A DNA stretch of 7,671 nucleotides, taken from NCBI GenBank assembly GCA_026417845.1, contig JAOACM010000199.1, positions 1-7,671 of the forward strand, written 5' to 3'. Shown piece after piece: positions 5,442-7,671 of the stretch (its first letter is position 1; each line of letters opens with the position of its first letter). The translations under genes and the position numbers were made by a program. This stretch comes from Planctomycetota bacterium. GTDB taxonomy: Bacteria > Planctomycetota > SZUA-567 > H5-PLA8 > CALKMO01. The notes under the pieces were generated by a model. The model was not told the DNA's origin and did no database searches. It saw only the letters and a list, made by a program, of their open reading frames with translations.

Positions 5442-7671
5442 TTCCCGTCGCACGGACACGGTATCTCGGCGGGCGCCTCGAAGTCCGGAGATTCGATCTC
5501 CTGCCCGCCCTCGCCCGATATCCTGACCCGGCTTATCATGATGCCGCAATCGTAAGTCCAGATCGCCACGCGGTCCCCATCGAGGGGACGCTCATCCTCG
5601 AAGGCAAGCTCTCCTCCGGGAGTCCCGGCGAAGAACTTATCCACCCTGAACGAGAGGCGTTTGCCCCGCTTCTCCGCCCGCACATAGAACCAGTGGCGGT
5701 GAAAGTTCGTCGTGCGCACAGGTATGCCGCCTCCGAAGGCCGCCACCTCTACGCCGTCGCGCAGGATGTACGATCCGTTGTTACCCATGCCCCCGAACAT
5801 GAAACAGTAACCCTTGTTCAGGTTTCTGCCGTCGGAGCAGATGCTCACGTTTATGTCGCGAGCGTATTCGTACTTGCCTCCGCGTTCCCCCGTCATCTTT
5901 ATCCCGGCGAAGAATTCGACCGTCACATCGCCGGGGAACTTCCGCTTGCTCCACAGCACGGCGAGCCTGTTCCGTATGCCCGACTGGTACAGCGGATAAT
6001 CCAGCGGCCGGAGCGAGAAGAACGACCATCGCGGATCGCACTGCCAGCGATTGGTCACCTCAGCCACCGTGAAACGCCCGGGACGCCAGTCGGTCGGCGC
6101 CCGGTTGAACTCGTAGTCGAAGAAGCGGTTCGAGTATATCTTCGTCGCCTCGGCCTTGACCAGCACCCCGCGCGTGTAGTATGCGATCTTCGTTCCATCC
6201 TGGGGATTGTCGTCCCTGTAGACGAGCGCCGGGCGGCCGTTGATCGCCCCGACCAGATACCTCCCGCACCGGCGCAGCGACACCGTGGAAACCTCAGGGA
6301 AATCGCCGGAGGCGACCGTCTCCTTGCGTACCTCTTCGCCGGCCCGGATCAGCGTCAGCTCGCCGGACTGTATCTGTCCGCGCGCCTGTCCGCCCGGGGC
6401 GCAGACGAACGCCGCCTTCAGCACATAACCGTTGTTCTTTCCCTGACCGGTCTTCGATACCGACAACGCCACCTCGAACTTATCCCTCAATATCTCGCGG
6501 GTTTCGAGGACCAGTTCGACGTCGCCAGGGAACTGCGCTCTGTGCCACAGCAGGTCCACGGGTTCACCGTCAACGAAATAGGGTTCGCGGGGCGGCCACC
6601 ATTCGCTCGAAGGATTCGTCCACGCCCTCATGCTCTCCTCGTCCCCGAATATCGCGTTGGTTGTGACCAGCGGTTCCTTTTCCTCGGGGAACTCCACCCG
6701 GAAGTGTCCGAATCGCACCTCGCCGCCGCGAGGCGCAGCATGCAGCCCCACGCGACCCGATGCGCGCCCGCTGCGCAGAAGCGTTTCGACGACGGCCTTT
6801 TCGCCTCCTTCCTGCGCCCGGGCCCACGCCTTGAGATGCCCCCGCCGCAGCGAAGCGCCGATGGCGGCCCGGCCGTCAGGACCGGGCCGGAACGGCGCCG
6901 AATCCTCCACCGCAGGATTTCCGTCCTGCCAGCGTTTGAGCACCAGGCGGGCCCCCGCCGCTCCTTCGTGGCATATCCCGGCCGTGTAGAAACTCGACTC
7001 GTCCCGGTAAAGAAGGACCAGCCCTCCGCTCTGGCCCTCTCCGACCGTCACCTCAGCGGATACCTCGCACGCATTCCACGACGGATCGCCGACGATCGCC
7101 CTCGATATGTCGCCGGCGCCTTTTTTCCCGCTACCGCAGATCAGCCCGCCTTCCCTGCCGGCGCCGACGATCCACGGTCCGCCCAGCACGTCCCATCCGC
7201 GTTCCCTCAGGTCCGCCGTGCCGCGGAACGCATCCTCGATCACTTCGATGTCCTCCACCAGCACGTCATCAACCACCACGTGCTGGCGCATCAGGACCTC
7301 CAGACTGTTCATCTTCGATTCCTGGTGCTTCGGGTCCGCGGCTTCCTTCTCGGGCGGCGGCACGTCCGCGTATACGCCGATTCCTCCTCCCGTCAGTCTG
7401 GGGTCCGCGGCGGAGAGCACCTCGTGCCCGTCTATCCTGATCGAAGCTTTGCCGTAGAGAACCCGGGCTTCCACTTCGTACCACATGTCCGGTGTGAACC
7501 CGCCTTCGGACGAGGCCAGAACTTCCTTCCGACCATCCCTGAAGAGTATCAGTTCCCTGGTCCCCTTGTCGCCGGCGACGCCGGCTATCTGTCCGGCCGC
7601 GCCGCCTTCCTCCTTGCGGGGCGCTATCCTAGGCGACCAGCGGAAGAGGGCAAAGTTCGACGGGTCTTTAT
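5438..7671 (-). CDS. Large multi-domain LamG/GH16-like sandwich protein (5' partial)
   Basis: The frame is open from the right edge (first full codon at 7669) to TGA 5438-5440, 743 residues; the start is outside the window, so the ATG at 7484-7486 is probably internal. I see about four concanavalin A-like sandwich units. Unit A (to about 142) has the typical MWYEVEARVLYGKASIRIDG strand pair and a charged insertion before VVVDDVLVEDIEV. Unit B (about 143-330) runs from IEDAFRG to HFRVEF. Unit C (about 335-518) and unit D (about 519-721) share an LW-x-[HK]-R-x-FPGDV motif and start near aromatic-rich segments (EWWPPREPYF; RWQCDPRWSFF). The chain ends with CPCDGK. Such folds bind or, more rarely, cleave carbohydrates; no GH16-type ExDxxE active site is visible, so binding is likelier. 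Nothing in the visible part anchors it, and the N-terminus that might carry a signal peptide, anchor or kinase domain is missing. Its stop overlaps the start of the short PEGA gene, which argues for co-translation. Confidence 0.8.
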   Translation of the reverse strand, partial: KDPSNFALFRWSPRIAPRKEEGGAAGQIAGVAGDKGTRELILFRDGRKEVLASSEGGFTPDMWYEVEARVLYGKASIRIDGHEVLSAADPRLTGGGIGVYADVPPPEKEAADPKHQESKMNSLEVLMRQHVVVDDVLVEDIEVIEDAFRGTADLRERGWDVLGGPWIVGAGREGGLICGSGKKGAGDISRAIVGDPSWNACEVSAEVTVGEGQSGGLVLLYRDESSFYTAGICHEGAAGARLVLKRWQDGNPAVEDSAPFRPGPDGRAAIGASLRRGHLKAWARAQEGGEKAVVETLLRSGRASGRVGLHAAPRGGEVRFGHFRVEFPEEKEPLVTTNAIFGDEESMRAWTNPSSEWWPPREPYFVDGEPVDLLWHRAQFPGDVELVLETREILRDKFEVALSVSKTGQGKNNGYVLKAAFVCAPGGQARGQIQSGELTLIRAGEEVRKETVASGDFPEVSTVSLRRCGRYLVGAINGRPALVYRDDNPQDGTKIAYYTRGVLVKAEATKIYSNRFFDYEFNRAPTDWRPGRFTVAEVTNRWQCDPRWSFFSLRPLDYPLYQSGIRNRLAVLWSKRKFPGDVTVEFFAGIKMTGERGGKYEYARDINVSICSDGRNLNKGYCFMFGGMGNNGSYILRDGVEVAAFGGGIPVRTTNFHRHWFYVRAEKRGKRLSFRVDKFFAGTPGGELAFEDERPLDGDRVAIWTYDCGIMISRVRISGEGGQEIESPDFEAPAEIPCPCDGK

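Noticed and set aside
4713..5555. Plus-strand open frame of 280 codons opposite the short PEGA gene
   Set aside because: It is antisense to a supported gene, low in hydrophobic pattern and without a recognisable domain.
1..7671. tRNA, rRNA, CRISPR array, insertion sequence
   Set aside because: I saw no cloverleaf, no regularly spaced repeats, no transposase motifs and no paired terminal inverted repeats anywhere in the window.

Overview
This is a GC-rich, densely coding stretch from a bacterium. A DUF4091/GH123-type glycosidase, a large multi-domain concanavalin A-like (LamG/GH16-like) sandwich protein and membrane-anchored PEGA-domain proteins together suggest a polysaccharide-degrading member of the PVC group (Planctomycetes or relatives) or a similar phylum such as Hydrogenedentota. 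That placement is inference: there is no rRNA or other phylogenetic marker in the window.

Layout. Bases 1-1467 (+) hold the 3' part of a glycoside-hydrolase-like gene whose start lies left of the window. Bases 1468-1798 are a convergent intergenic region with no convincing gene; it holds several palindromes, a hairpin, a GTATATGTG direct repeat and a run of eight G. The rest is one minus-strand cluster, read from right to left: a large sandwich-repeat protein (5438 to beyond the right edge), a short PEGA protein (4449-5441), a longer paralogous PEGA protein with a TPR-like tail (2684-4258), and a membrane-tethered or secreted Staphylococcal-nuclease-like enzyme with an Ada-type zinc module (1799-2527).

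How the genes may work together. The sandwich gene and the short PEGA gene share a GTGA stop/start overlap, which suggests translational coupling. The two PEGA genes are clearly tandem paralogues: a membrane segment, two PEGA domains and a shared module of about 110 residues that I do not recognise. The products look destined for the cell envelope: two single-pass anchored proteins with external PEGA and helical parts, a probably extracytoplasmic lectin-like protein and an exported nuclease. A surface-associated assembly is a reasonable inference; no substrate can be named from the sequence.

The points most worth a second look are the paralogue pair with different C-termini and its shared unnamed module, the cluster as a possible envelope system, a 12-pair GC hairpin just after the first PEGA gene, and a hydrophobic tail encoded out of frame directly behind the nuclease stop codon.
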